Under the pieces are notes generated by a model, which saw only the letters and a list, made by a program, of their open reading frames with translations, made no database searches and was not told the DNA's origin. Below, one piece after another: positions 24,398 through 36,400 of a stretch of 64,000 bases of DNA. This DNA comes from Xiphydria camelus. Taxonomy: Eukaryota > Arthropoda > Insecta > Hymenoptera > Xiphydriidae. Location: contig OY783192.1 of the NCBI GenBank assembly GCA_963678675.1, positions 36,239,250 to 36,303,249 on the forward strand, written 5' to 3'. The position numbers were made by a program, and so were the translations under genes. The number at the start of each line of letters is the position of its first letter. Position 1 is the first letter of the stretch.

Positions 24398-24901
24398 TAA
24401 CCAGCGCAAAAAAAATACACAAGACAGGCTGGTCGAGAATCCGATTCCAGAGATTTCGATTCTTGCGAGAAAAATTGAAAAAATTTGTACAGATTTTCTC
24501 TGAACGTTTCACTTGACATTTTCGCGATAATCTAAATCTCTGGAGTCGATCGCTCGACCGGCCAATCTTGTGTACATCTTCACGCTGATTATGAAAATCA
24601 CGATTGTCAGATCCGTTTCTCAAAGGAAATATAAAATACTAGAGCTGTTCAACCTGCGACTCTCTCTATACGTGGAATTTCAATTATTATATTAGTTTTT
24701 AAAAGACGCGAATTTATGATCACGCCAACATATCCTATATCCTTCTCCGAGTTTCAAGTTATCTTTCTGCCGAAGAAAATTATTTTTCCCTTTAAATCTC
24801 CTCAATGAGTCACAGACCTTCGTAATCAGCGCAAAGAAATGCACAATGCAGGCCCGTCGAGCGATCGATTCCAGAGATTTTGATTTCAGCGAAAATGTCA
24901 A
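24398..24901. repeat. Three diverged copies of an 80-base sequence, two direct and one inverted
   Basis: 24398-24478 and 24821-24901 are direct copies (GTAA.CAGCGCAAA, CGATTCCAGAGATTT). 24516-24602 is the inverse (AAATCTCTGGAGTCGATCG, CACGCTGATTA). The first and inverted copies form a hairpin-like pair. The element type is not recognised. Confidence 0.55.
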
Positions 24902-25523
24902 GGGTTGCTCGATCGGTCCATCTCAGACCTTCGTTAATCTAATAACCACATACTTCGTCAATCCCTTCGTTATACGATTCCCGATCGCCGCGAGAGAGAT
25001 CGGATAACGCAAGGGTCTCGTTCTCATTGCCAGTCGAACCGTGAGACGGATTCGAGATTATCGGTCGAATTTATAGTTTTCCCTTCCATCCCTCGGATAA
25101 CGAGCGAATGCCGAAACGGATCCGGGTTAACTTCGGGACACCTACATATCTCGGTCGCGGCGTGCCTCGCGGATAATCTCGACGGCGTAATCTCTCTCCG
25201 CGCGCGGTTTAGGGACCTTCATTTGTTTCTCGGGACGTATAAACTCCCAGGCTCGACCCTTCGGCACGAACCCGCCCTCCGCATCCTGCCCTCGCTCGCG
25301 CGAGCGCCCATACCCGTCTCGATTTTCGATTAACGGCCGCGGCTCGGAAACGATTTTCCGTCGAGTGCCGAGCGATCGCGAGGTAGGTGCACCTCCTCGA
25401 TTTTCGTCCGCGCGAGATGAAGAAGGTGGTGGTGGTGGTGGTGGTGGCGCGCGCTTCCCTCGGCTCGGACGTCTCCGCGCCCCTAACGAGTTCCTCTCCC
25501 TCACCCGATTCCCTCCGCGTTAT

Positions 25524-27977
25524 GCCCGCTACAGACTATGCGCGATGCGTGATGCGCGATGCGCGATGCGTGGTTCGCGGCAGTTCGTTGTAGTTCGTAG
25601 CAATTCGTAAACAGAGCCATACAGACTATGCGCGATGCGTGATGCGCGATGCGCGGTGCGTGATTCGCGGCAGTTCGTTGCAGTTCGTAGCAATTCTGCT
25701 TGCATTGTTTCAAAGTTACCACAGTTCTAAAATTATCTACCCACGAATACAATGCTAATTATGTATGTACATTATGTATGAAAAAATGAAAAACATAATA
25801 CTATGATTGAAATACATATTAAGGAGGATCGACTGTTTCTTTGGAGTCAAAAATGTGTTTGAAAAAAATGTTTTCACAGCGATCTGAAACGTTATGGAAT
25901 AATAATTAAATGAATTATGAACCCATTTTATGCATCGCTCATGCCGAAAATCATTAGTAAATAAAATACTGGAAAATTTATGGCGAACTATTAGAGCGTC
26001 AATGACTCCGGAATCGTCGTCAGAGGCTTTTTGTCCAACATTTTAAAGAAAAATACAAAATTACAAATAATCTATAAAAACCTATAAAAACAACTCAAAG
26101 AGAATGCTGAAGACATAAAACAGTTATTCGATTGATAATTTAGTATCATGGATATATGATTATAGTTTAAACATTCTTTATTGTGCATTGCAATTTTCAT
26201 TGTATTCTTGGCAACGTTGTACTCTGCGATATTTTATATTGGCTGCAGTGACGCGTGAACTACAGTGGCCAGCTATGGCGGATGACGCGAGCATGCAGCA
26301 AAGCCGGTATAAAGTCAAATTTTGTCAAAAAAGAAAAAGAGTTGTATAAGTAAAGACATGATTTCGTTTCAACAATCATTTAACTTGGATAAAGATTTTA
26401 GGGACAATATTTTTTTTATCGTTCCGAATCTTTCAAATTTCGCGCTCAGTTTGAATAGACGCCAGGTAAGGTTCGGTCTTTCAGCTTTACAACTGTTTCG
26501 CTGCCGTGTTGCCAAGTCTCTCACCGTTAATACGGCGTGCTAATGGTTTGCGAAGTAAAAACGAATTTCATGATAATATTACGTTGCAACCATATAGAAA
26601 AAATCGCTGCAGAAATTTCGGTAAGGTTGGCACGCTAACATACGGTAAAATCTAATTTACTTATTTTTTACATAATCCTTAATATTTCATCTGTCAAATT
26701 ACTAGTCTTTCAATAAGTCTAAAGTTGGCGGAATGTGTGTTAAAGAGTCAGTGATAATATACCTTAGTACAATCGTCTCCCATAAGGCGATATGTTAAAA
26801 GTGGTCAACTTTAGAATAAAATAACGAAGAAACTATAGTCTATAGACGGTCTATATTGCTCAAATTTTCGTATTAGTTGTGTAAAATATTCGTGTATATC
26901 ATATAAAAAAATTAGGGCTGTAAGTTGGTTTTCGTCTGATAGTCGAACCTCCTTAATAGTCTTCAAATTCTGTTTCTATTGCTTCATCCTTATCGTAATT
27001 AATCACAATATCGCTTCCATTTTTTTACATCCATTTCAACGCACGAAGTGAGATTTACAGCTTCGAAAGTTTTCACTATAGGAAAAAGACAAGGGTTCTT
27101 GAAAGGGGTGTTTTGGCGTAGGAGTCTGCTCCATAATAAAAAAAAAAGATATCGGTGGAGGCATTCAGGGTGCGCACCGAAGGGCACGGGTTCATATACA
27201 TCGACTGTTTGGTTATCACATGTTCGGAAAAAAAAACCCAGTAAGAACGTTTTTCCCCTTTCTCTGTACTTTCGAGAAAGAGCCATGAAATTGTCCCTTC
27301 CGGACAGGCAAAAATAACAATACAAAGTGTTTCGTGAATCTTCGATATGTCTACCGCGAGCATTATGTTCCCACGGCGCCGATCGGCCGGCCTACGACAA
27401 ATCGTCGGCGAATTATTTTATTGTGATGTTTTCTCGAAAGTCAGAGCCGTCACTTTCAAAACAGAAACATAAACGAGCCTCGGACTCTGCCATCCGAAGG
27501 TGACTTGCGGAGGGTTACCTACAGCCCCTCAACCACCGGAAAATTCCTGTAAACTAAATAGCGCGCACAAAGAATGGACAAATTAACTATGACCACAGCC
27601 CGTACTTCGGCGAGAAACAGCGGTTGATGCGCAGCCTTTGATATTCGTCCATTTACCGCCTCCAAGAGCGAATCACTGCGCATCACTGCGAACCACACGA
27701 ACCATGCTGTTTACGAATCGATTTTTAACGAACAAGTCCCTACACACTATTCACGAACTGCCGCGAATCACGCATCGCGCATCGCGCATCACGCATCGCG
27801 CATAGTCTGTAGCGAGTTGGCCAAGAACGAACCACTGCGAACCACTGCGAATCACTGCGAACCACACGAATCATGTTGTTTACGAATCGATTTTTAACGA
27901 ATAAGTCCCTACACACTATGCACGAAATCACGCATCGCGCATCGCGCATCACGCATCGCGCATAGTCTGTAGCGGGC
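25524..27977. mobile_element. 2.45-kb element with long inverted ends that are duplicated at both sides
   Basis: The left end GCCCGCTACAGACTATGCGC with GATGCGTGATGCGCGATGCG is repeated inverted at 27924-27977. A second copy of each end lies just inside: 25621-25697 on the left and 27763-27815 on the right. The inner parts carry CAGTTCGT (left) and GAACCACTGC words with TTTACGAATCGATTTTTAACGA (right). The 2 kb between is AT-rich with no recognisable protein. No clear target duplication is visible. It looks like a non-autonomous DNA transposon of unknown superfamily. Confidence 0.6.
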
Positions 27978-29893
27978 TTTACGCGAGCGCGCGCGCGAGA
28001 GAGAGAAAGAAAGAGAGAGAGAGAGGGGGTGTGGCGGGATGTCGTTAGGGTGCTCCCGCGCGCGATCCGCCCGATGTGGAAGGAGTCTTCGGCCGGGGGG
28101 AAAAAAAGCTAAAAACCTTGAAAACCCCAAAAATCGGAAGTGTTCGATATATGGGAGCCGCGCAGGAGGAGGAGGGAGTGGCGCGCGGGCTTCCCGCTGT
28201 GATAAATGGTCGGCCTCGCCCCCCTCGCCGATCGACCGATCGGTTTTTAATAGCTCTCGGCGCGCGAGGCGCGAGGGGGGGGGGTGTCCGGGAGAAAAAA
28301 AATCTGATTAAAATTCGTTAACTACCCTCGAAAGGACCGCGAGAGAGAATTTCGAGGAGATACAGGCCGCGCCGAATTCTCGGGTGCGTGGAAAATCGTG
28401 AAAGCCCGTATGAATGGGATTTGCCGAGTAGCCGGGCGAACGCGCGGTCCAGAAATCGGATCTAGCACGCCCCGAGGTTCTTTCAGCGCTCGCTCTCTTT
28501 CTCGCGGGGCCCGGAAAATAATCTGGTCACTTTTACGCGGTCTCATAGTTTGTTTAGTCAAGTCCTTCGATTGGCCACGTATCCCACGCCCTCCCCTTCC
28601 GCCGCACCCAGCCCTCTCCGCCTTTTTCGGCCGTCCTGAAAAAAGTCCCCGGCCGACGCGCGCTCCTACGACGAAAAACTCGGAGAGCTTGAGAACACCG
28701 CGCCCTCGACGCGGATTTGTCTCCCGATGGGCGAGACGCGGAACGTGTAGAGAATCCGATCGATTACCGCGCGGGACGCGTGCCCGGAGACGATGGGAAA
28801 GCGCTCGGCGCTGCAGCGCCGCGGCTCGCTCCGTTCGGCGGCCGGACGTCAAAGGGTCCCGAAGGCGTTGTTCTCCCTTGCGCGCTCGGCCACTGCGCGC
28901 CGGACACAATGCCGCAAGGGCCGCGACGCTCCGGGCTCTTTTGGCAAATAAATTTCTACCCGCGCGCGCGCGCGCGCGCGGGACAATTTGTGCTTCCGCC
29001 CTTTTTCCCCCTCTCCCGCAACCACCCTACGAGCGGAGAGAGAGAGAGAGAGAGAGAGAGCGAGCAAATCTCGGTGCAGGCGGCGCGCGCCACGCGCGCT
29101 CATGTCTCGCCGCGACCGCGGTCGACCATTTTCCTCCCCCGCGCTCAATTCTCGCCGACACCCGCGGTAATCCGGGGACTTAGCGACTATTAAAGCTAGA
29201 TTAAGCGAGCACGGGCCGCTTAATCTCGATTTAATCTCGAATTCCTGAGAGAGCGAGGGTATACACGGGGGCCGCGCTAACGAAGTCTAAGCCCGAATTA
29301 AGATGCACCGGCTCGAGTTAATTTGGACGGCGCGACCGCTTCTCGAACGAGGCGGCTCTCGGGGTGGCGAGGAGGGCTCCCGACGCCGTTTCTCCGGCCC
29401 CATCGCTGGAGATCTCTCTTTCGGGCGACCGACCCGCCGAGCGGAGACACCGCACGAGATTTCGGGGGGCAACGAATTATCGGGACGTCGAATCTCGAGA
29501 CGAGAAATTCGTTCGTCGCGATTTCTACGGCGCGAGTTGAGTCGCGGGTACGTCGCCACCGCCGCCGCCGCCGCCGCGCGTTTGTATTCCGAGAAACTGG
29601 AAATTGCGGGGAACCGATTCCCTCGCGTGTCCCTCAATCGGCAAGAGTAGAAAGGTATATAAGCGCGTCTCGCCGCAATAAGAGGCATGCAATATCTACG
29701 ACGTTTCTAATTAGACCGCGCCCCGAGGCCGCTCCGCTTTCCACGGTTCTTTCGCGGCGGCGGCGGCGGCGGCGGCGGCGGGCTGCTTTGCAAACGCCAT
29801 TCGCGGCCACGCCAAAGAAGGAAGGATCGTTTCGTTTGTTCGCGAAGGCGCGAGACGGAGGTGGCGAGTCTCTCGCAACGACGAAAGCCACGA
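27978..29893. other. No gene seen; CG- and purine-rich intergenic DNA
   Basis: Contains (GA)n at 28000-28026 and 29036-29060, (CG)n at 28960-28981, (GCC)n at 29558-29578 and (GGC)n at 29755-29780. The 261-codon + strand frame at 28398-29183 overlaps a 195-codon - strand frame and is Arg-rich; I treat both as noise. Confidence 0.6.
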
Positions 29894-30295
29894 TTAACCC
29901 TTTAAGTGGCGAAAGACTGGGACACATTTTAAAACGCATTATATGAACTCTTTTTTATGTATATAATATTTTTTGCCATGAAAAAATTGCTTTCCTATTT
30001 TTTTAAATTATAGATACTTATTTATATTGTTTTCTCATGTGTATTAGAATTTACATTTATCTTGTGTAGTCTTAGTTTTCCATTAAAACATCAGCCAGGA
30101 GACTTAGGTCTGGTGGGAAACTATTCTTCCAGTAAAACTTGAAGGGTTAAGACGCAAAACTTTTTTTCTTTAAAATGTCTGCTGTACTATTATATTATAC
30201 CTATATATTATACTATAGTTTTTGGGTAAAATCATAGAATTTTCGACTGTAATGGAGGTGGTCCTTACAGGGACCACCGATACATAAAGGGTTAA
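29894..30295. mobile_element. piggyBac-like MITE flanked by TTAA
   Basis: TTAA (29894-29897) followed by CCCTTTAAGTGG, and at the other end CATAAAGGG followed by TTAA (30292-30295). TTAA targets with CCCTTT ends are typical of piggyBac relatives. Near the right end GTGGTCC-TTACAG-GGACCAC (about 30259-30278) can form a hairpin. Interior AT-rich and non-coding. Confidence 0.75.
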
Positions 30296-30314
30296 ACGCG
30301 ACGATCTCCGCGTA

Positions 30315-30750
30315 AGAAAAAAAAAGTATGGCCAGAGTGTGGCGGAAGTCTGGGAGAAGTCGAACCAAAAAAGACCGGCTACGAATCGTATCCCAGATTT
30401 TAAGCTAGACAATTTTTTTTTCGTATCGACTGGAATGTAAAATTTACTCGACCTACTTGTACCTTTTTTATTCTATTTCGTTGTACGAATTCTTCGTTAT
30501 AAAACTGTAACGGCTTGTTCGGTATCGGGATGATACAGTTCATTGGTGATGAACTGAATTCGAGAGTTTAATAAAATAATAAAAATTGAAATAATATCAA
30601 TTGACATCGATTACGGCATAAATTCGTAAAAACAACTGAACTCTAATCGAAGAGCGCATCGTCAACCGACCGAAAGTCTGGGATACGATCCGTAGCCGTA
30701 CTTTTTTTGGTTCGACTACTCCCAGACTTCCGCCATACTTTTTTTTTTCC
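30315..30750. mobile_element. 436-bp MITE with about 85-base inverted ends
   Basis: The arms share GCGGAAGTCTGGGAG, AGTCGAACCAAAAAA and CGTATCCCAGA. They are 30315-30403 and the inverse of 30665-30750. The interior is AT-rich and non-coding. It starts 20 bases after the piggyBac-like element. Confidence 0.8.
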
Positions 30751-31312
30751 ATGCGGGGGATTCACGCGAATTGTCGACGCGGAGGGGAAGTCCCTCCGTT
30801 CCTCCGGATCGCTCGCGCGCTATTCGCGGCATGTACGCGCGTATCGGCGCAATTATCGCGCGGACGATAAAGAGCGCGATCGAGTGGACGAGAATTTATG
30901 CGCGGCGCTGCTCCCCGTCGGCTGTCAGCGTCATCGTCGCGGTGTCGGGCGTCGTGGAAAATGAACGAACCTGTCGTTCAATTGCGACCGACAACGGGGT
31001 GACAAAAGCAAGCGGGGTGACCCCGCCCGCCGGCCGATTTACGCAATCCCTTATCCAGGCGCGATCCGGTTGCTGGAATCGCTTGTATACCTCGAAAGCT
31101 TCGTTACGATATTTTCCATCGACGTCGACGTCACGTCGCGGTTGAGGAACGGGTCTGGAATCTCTCGCCATTCGGACTCAACCGTACCGTGACCGTAGGT
31201 ATTACGATTCCGTGTTAGTTTTCCGCGCAATCGAAACTCGCTCTTTCGCCGATCAGCTTTCTCACGTTCGACACCGCTGTCCGTGCCGTCCCGAAGTCCA
31301 TGCGACGATCCG

Positions 31313-32029
31313 CACGGGAAAAAATGACTCTGCAGCCTCGGCAAAACTGCAGGGTTTCGCTGAGGATATTTTGCCGCCGTGACAAAAATATTATCCGTGG
31401 CGTCAAAAGGCACGTCGAATAATACTATAGAACAAATATTTGTCGGGATGGTAAATATTTTTTATCGAAAAAATTATCACCGCGATTGTGTGTAGTTAGG
31501 GTAAACCGCCCAGTTATTGGACACCTTGCAGTTATCGGACAGTCTGATTTAAATAAATAAAAACAAGATTCCTAGTTTTTACTTTAATAAATATCATCAA
31601 AACCCGTATCCGGCTTATTGATTCTTGACTGTCCAATTACTGGAGATCGAGTGTTTCCAAAAAAAAATAAGAACACTGTCCAATAACTAAGTTTTTGGAC
31701 TTTATCCCAGTCTTTTATATTGTTGAAAATTATATTCTTTCTCCAACTGAAAATTGTAAGTTACCAGAATGTAAAGCCAATATATTTTCAATCAAAACAA
31801 GCCCACCACTCATATCTCTAGGTAGAAAAATATCTTTTCAACGCGCGGTCTCAAATCTTGTAAAATGCTTATATTAAGTGTCCAATAACTTGGTGGTTTA
31901 CCCTACGTACATTTGCTATATTGGACGTAGATTTTGCTGCCACCGATGACTCTCTCATCGTGGTAACAAAAAGTTCTCAGCAAAACTCCAGTTTTGCTGA
32001 GACTACAGAGAGTCCTTTTTTTTTCCGTG
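31313..32029. mobile_element. Outer MITE split by a nested element
   Basis: Left end CACGGGAAAAAATGACTCT, right end inverse of CACGGAAAAAAAAGGACTCT. Both arms continue with a short hairpin built on CAGCAAAACT/AGTTTTGCTG. The element at 31497-31905 interrupts it, leaving about 310 bp of its own sequence. Confidence 0.7.
31497..31905. mobile_element. 409-bp element with TAGGGTAAACC ends, nested in another MITE
   Basis: Inverted ends of 30 bases: GGGTAAACCGCCCAGTTATT with GGACACCTT, and the inverse of GGGTAAACCACCAAGTTATT with GGACACTT, flanked by TA. Internal copies of TCCAATAACT and TCCAATTACT occur. Non-coding; the TA target fits a Tc1/mariner-type transposase. Confidence 0.8.
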
Positions 32030-33258
32030 CACGCGATCGCTCTCACGCCGCTCATTTAAATGCACACGCGCGCGCGTAACCCTCCCCTTCGGCGGGAAAT
32101 GCGGCGATCGCATAACGGGTTCCGTGTAAGGCTGATTCCAGGTCGAATAGCCGATCGCGATGAGCGCCCCGAGCGTCGCTGCTTTGTTTTGTTTTACGGC
32201 TATTAGCGTCGACGAACACGTAGTCGCTTTTTGCCGTCGACCGATCGAAAGTTCCCCGCGGTAATCGAGCAAGCAGAAATATCGCACTTCATCTTGGATC
32301 GTTGTTTCCATCGCGCCCTACCTTAACACGAGTCGCGAGGAGACAATTCGATCGCCGATTACTTGAAAAATTGGGAGGAAAGACGAGGAATCCGTCGCGA
32401 CGCCTCGTCGCGCGTTCGTCTCTGACGCCGATAAATCACCCCGTTAATTAATTATACCGTTAACGGTCGATAATGACTGTAATTGATCCGCTGCTACTTT
32501 CCGCGAGATCAGTGATGCTATTAACGATCGACGACGCTTTCTACCCGCCGCGGTCGTGCCTCGTTACGCGAGCGTTTCTCGCGGGAGTCAATGGTCCAGC
32601 GCGCAGATATGTATAGTTCTTCGAGAGACGGACGGCCGTCGATGACGGAACGCTAATGAGCCGTCGACCGGCCGGTTGCACGTAGACGCTTCACGCGTTT
32701 CGCGGAATGCTCTCCCCGAAAAAAAAAAAAAAACTCGATACGCGCAATGTGGTCCATATAAGTCGGAGTGAAACTTCTCTTTAAGAAACCTTCAGAGTCC
32801 GCCGCGACTTGTGGTTTATTCATTCACGGGGAGAGAGCAACTTGAGAAATCAATTCGGTGTCATAACCGCGATACCGAAATCGGCCCTTTTTTTTTTTTT
32901 GCGCGCGCGCGCGCGGTTTAATCACCCCCTCGCAATTTCGATAACGAGCAACTCATCACATATCCCTCGACGCACGAGTCGGTCGAGAACGTTGCCCCGC
33001 GATCGCGTGACGGCGCGCGAATGCAAATCTGGCCACGCGCGAGCCAGAAGGTACGTACAGCAAGGTACCCACACCCCCACGGCGCGCGCCGGCAATTCCA
33101 CGAGGCGAGGTGTTGCAGTGAAAGGTTTGCGCGTAACCGCCTGCCATAGGTACACGCGACGCAGTCACGGTGCGCTCGCATCACCCATGTGGATGTGTTC
33201 TCCATGTGGGATGCAGTTTACGCGGTCCGATGGGACGACTACGCGTGCTACGTGGCTC
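32030..33258. other. Upstream region of yellow, no gene seen
   Basis: About 1.2 kb before the putative yellow promoter. It holds a short AT-rich patch with AATTAATTATACCGTTAACG near 32448 and (CG)n at 32900-32916. It may contain regulatory DNA, but no site can be named. Confidence 0.5.
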
Positions 33259-33266
33259 TATATATA
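33259..33266 (+). promoter_or_regulatory. Putative TATA box of yellow
   Basis: TATATATA lies 139-146 bases upstream of the yellow ATG, with the pyrimidine/CAGTAC sequence around 33290-33296 at a suitable distance for an initiator. This would give a 5' UTR of about 110 bases. The upstream DNA is GC-rich, so the motif stands out, but no transcript evidence is available. Confidence 0.4.
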
Positions 33267-33404
33267 CGAGCGCCGATTCCTCACGGCCTGCAGTACATGT
33301 CCACACATCCGTCCATCCGGGTTCATCGCGGCGCGGCGAGGAGGAGAGAGAACGAGAGAAGTCGGCGCAGACAACCCCGTGGCCCCGAGACCTCGCACCT
33401 TCAG

Positions 33405-36400
33405 ATGCGGACGACGCTGTGTCGCGCGTTGCTCCTGACATTGGCGCTGGCCGGCAGCGACGCGGTGACGGGATGGGGCGCGAAATTCGGGCGCGCCACC
33501 CTCGCCGAACGCTTCTCCTGGCGGCGAATGGACTTCGCCTACCCGGACGACGCGAGCAGACGTCTGGCGATCGCGCGGGGCGAGTTCGTCCCCGAGAACG
33601 CGCTTCCGGTCGGCATCGAGATCTGGCGAGACAAGCTCTTCGTGACGGTGCCGAGATGGCGAGGCGGTGAGTGCAGCGATCGCGGGCGAATCGGCGCGGC
33701 GGGCCCACCCGGGGCCGGAAGGCCTGCCAACTGGCCGGACCACCTCGTCTCTCGAATCTCGTCTGGACGACTTCCGCCTCGTGCGCGCGCCGGCAAGAAA
33801 GCCCCGAAAATCGCGAGAGGCGCGCCTTGAATGGAATTCGCTCGCTCTCCAACCCCTCCTTGCCTCCCGCCCCGCCGCCGCCGCCGCCGCCGATCCCCGC
33901 TTCCACCGCGTATCGTGAATGAGGTTATTCATTCGTCCTTTTTCAAGGATTTTTTGCGTGTTTTATATTTATTATACGCGTTGGCGCGCGCCAGTGCATT
34001 GTGGCACCGGGGGATGGACAATGACTGCGCGGCGCGCCGTGTGCCTCATTTTTCTTCGTTCCTTTTCTCCTCGGAATGAGCTTTCGAACCGTGCGCCGCG
34101 CCGCGCCGGTGTACGACGCGACCATTGTCTTTGGCCGGGTTTTTGTGCGCCCGCGGTGTGTTGTCACATTCTTCCATTTAACGTCAGATTCTCTCGGTCC
34201 GGACCGACTGGGGTCTCCGCGCGGGTTTCCTCCCCTCCCACCGCGCGCGTTCACTGAACTCCGCGAATAATCTTTCCCTCGCCCTCTCGCGCGCCTTTGT
34301 CCGGGCCCAATCGGGGTTGGCAATCGTATAGTGCGCGATGCTCTCGGTGTATCGGTCGCCGTGAGGATCCCGATGCAGCTCGTGCGATAACGGAGAAATT
34401 ATCGCGACTTTCGAGAATGTACGCTAAGAGACAAATTTCCTTCATTCCCAACCACGGTGAGATTGAATACGGTGTAATTATTTCGTGCAGATATTTACTC
34501 GTTTGGGGTTTAACTTTAAATTGGTGAACTTTAAGTCGGTTGCCTCAACTCTACACGGAAAAAAAAAATAAATAAATTGAAACATCTACAAAGTTTGTGA
34601 TAAAATGCGGGGGACAAGGCCAATTTATCATTACGACAACTGCGATTTTCGTAAAAATTACTGCAAACGCTTGCAACAACTACTGCAAGTTTTACTATAT
34701 TTTTTACTAAAATTGTAGTTATCGTAAGGGGCCATCCATATATTACGTAAGACGTTTTTGGCCACTTTTTGACCCCCCCTCCCCCCAGTGTAAGATACTT
34801 GTACATACAGTGTAAATGTACTTACACTGTAGTGTAAGAAATATTCACATCCCCCCTCCCCCTCAACCGTCTTACGTAATATATGGATGGCCCCTAAAAC
34901 AAGAAATTGGCCTTGTCACGAAATCTACCACAAATTTGTTCTCCCTGTATGTATTTATCCTGACAATCTTACGGTACTGAAATGACCGTATAATGAGATA
35001 CGCCGCATTCAACCTCGCTGTTGTTCGATGAAGCAATTTTTTCGGTGTATACAGCATCTTTTCGATTCACCCACGCATCCCTACGGCTTAGACGCGTTTT
35101 CTCCTCAACCGCGGATGTTTGCGCGCCTGTTGTGAAAAATGCGCTCAAGCGAACCGCGTAATGCGCCTCCTATATGTATAAACACGGCGAGCATTTGCAC
35201 TGTACACGCATTAGTAAGAACGCGCGTTTACTTATCGTTTTTCCAATGCGTCACGAAGACACGCATGGTGGATACGCACCCAATAGAAAGTCGAAGGGTA
35301 GGGAGGAAGGGGCCCCGTATTTCGCTATACGTATGTACTCGTTCAACTTTGAAAGAAAGAAATGTAACTAGTCACGCGTTCGCCTGGACAGCTCGTTATT
35401 GATATTCATCGTTCTCCCGTGGGTGCATATACACTATCGAGATTACAGGGCAGTACACGCGAATAACTTTGTCGCATTCGTCGCGCTCCCGTGCACTTTC
35501 CCCGCTGTCGAAATTAGAACGCGTCGCACGCCAAGCGGAGAAACTACTTTCGTTCGATATAGAGAAAATCTGTGGTAATGTTACGGGCGCCGACATCGCG
35601 CGAATTACTGCAAATCGTCTTCCGTTACTATACCGCGCCGATTTGCAGCGACTCGATGAAACTATGTCTTTGTACAGGTATTCCGGCAACATTGAACTAC
35701 GTACCGCTGAACGCTAATTTCGATCCGTCGCCGAAGCTGATTCCCTATCCGAACTGGGCTCAGAACGAGGCCGGAGCCTGCGGTAGAGGTCTCACCACCG
35801 CTTACAGGTGTGTACCGTATTATCGAAAAGGATCGATGGAAAAGGCGTGTATCCTTCGCGCGCGAGGAAAGTCCTAAACTCTCTTATTCGCCTCGTCGTC
35901 GATTTTTTTTTCCAACGCAGAATACACGCAGACGAGTGCGACAGACTCTGGGTCCTGGACACGGGGACGATCGGCATAGGAAATACGACGGTGCAAGCTT
36001 GTCCCTACACCTTGAACGTGTTCGATCTGACCACCGATAAGATCCTGAGACAATACAAACTTCGTCCCGAGGACGTCAACGCGGTGAGTCCCACCCCTCG
36101 CCGTGACTTTCGCTTCCGTAAAAGACGAGGGGACAAAGGTCGCACCGTTCACTGCCCGTAGAACACGTTCATCGCCAACATAGCCGTGGACCTGGGACCC
36201 GGAGGCTGCGAAGACGCCTACGCCTACATGTCGGACGAATTGGGTTACGGGTTGATAGTTTATTCCTGGGAGACGAACAGGTCCTGGAGAGTGACGCACG
36301 GATACTTCATGCCCGACCCGCTGGCTGGAGATTACAACATCGGCGGTCTGAACTTCCAGTGGAGCGAGGAGGGCATCTTCGGTCTGAGTCTCTCGCCGCT

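Noticed and set aside
25531..25697. CRISPR-like regular repeats
   Set aside because: Only two units with degenerate GATGCG words, inverted partners 2.2 kb away and a eukaryotic context; they are transposon ends.
26999..27325. 108-codon - strand frame inside the 2.45-kb element as a transposase
   Set aside because: No catalytic motif, no second long frame, and an opposite-strand frame of similar length.
28398..29183. 261-codon + strand frame, with a 195-codon frame opposite
   Set aside because: Both are Arg/Ala/Pro-rich, overlap on opposite strands, cross (CG)n and (AG)n repeats and show no family motif. Stop codons are simply rare at this GC content.
29654..29661. TATATAAG in GC-rich DNA as a core promoter
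   Set aside because: No coding region follows within reach on either strand; the motif alone is not enough.
33181..33932. Long - strand frames over yellow exon 1
   Set aside because: Shadows of the yellow exon and its GC-rich flank; no conserved motif, while the + strand frame has the yellow signature and a correct donor.
35808..36161. Frame reading through yellow exon 3 from intron 2
   Set aside because: Chance read-through: the real exon is 35921-36083, bounded by CGCAG and GTGAGT.
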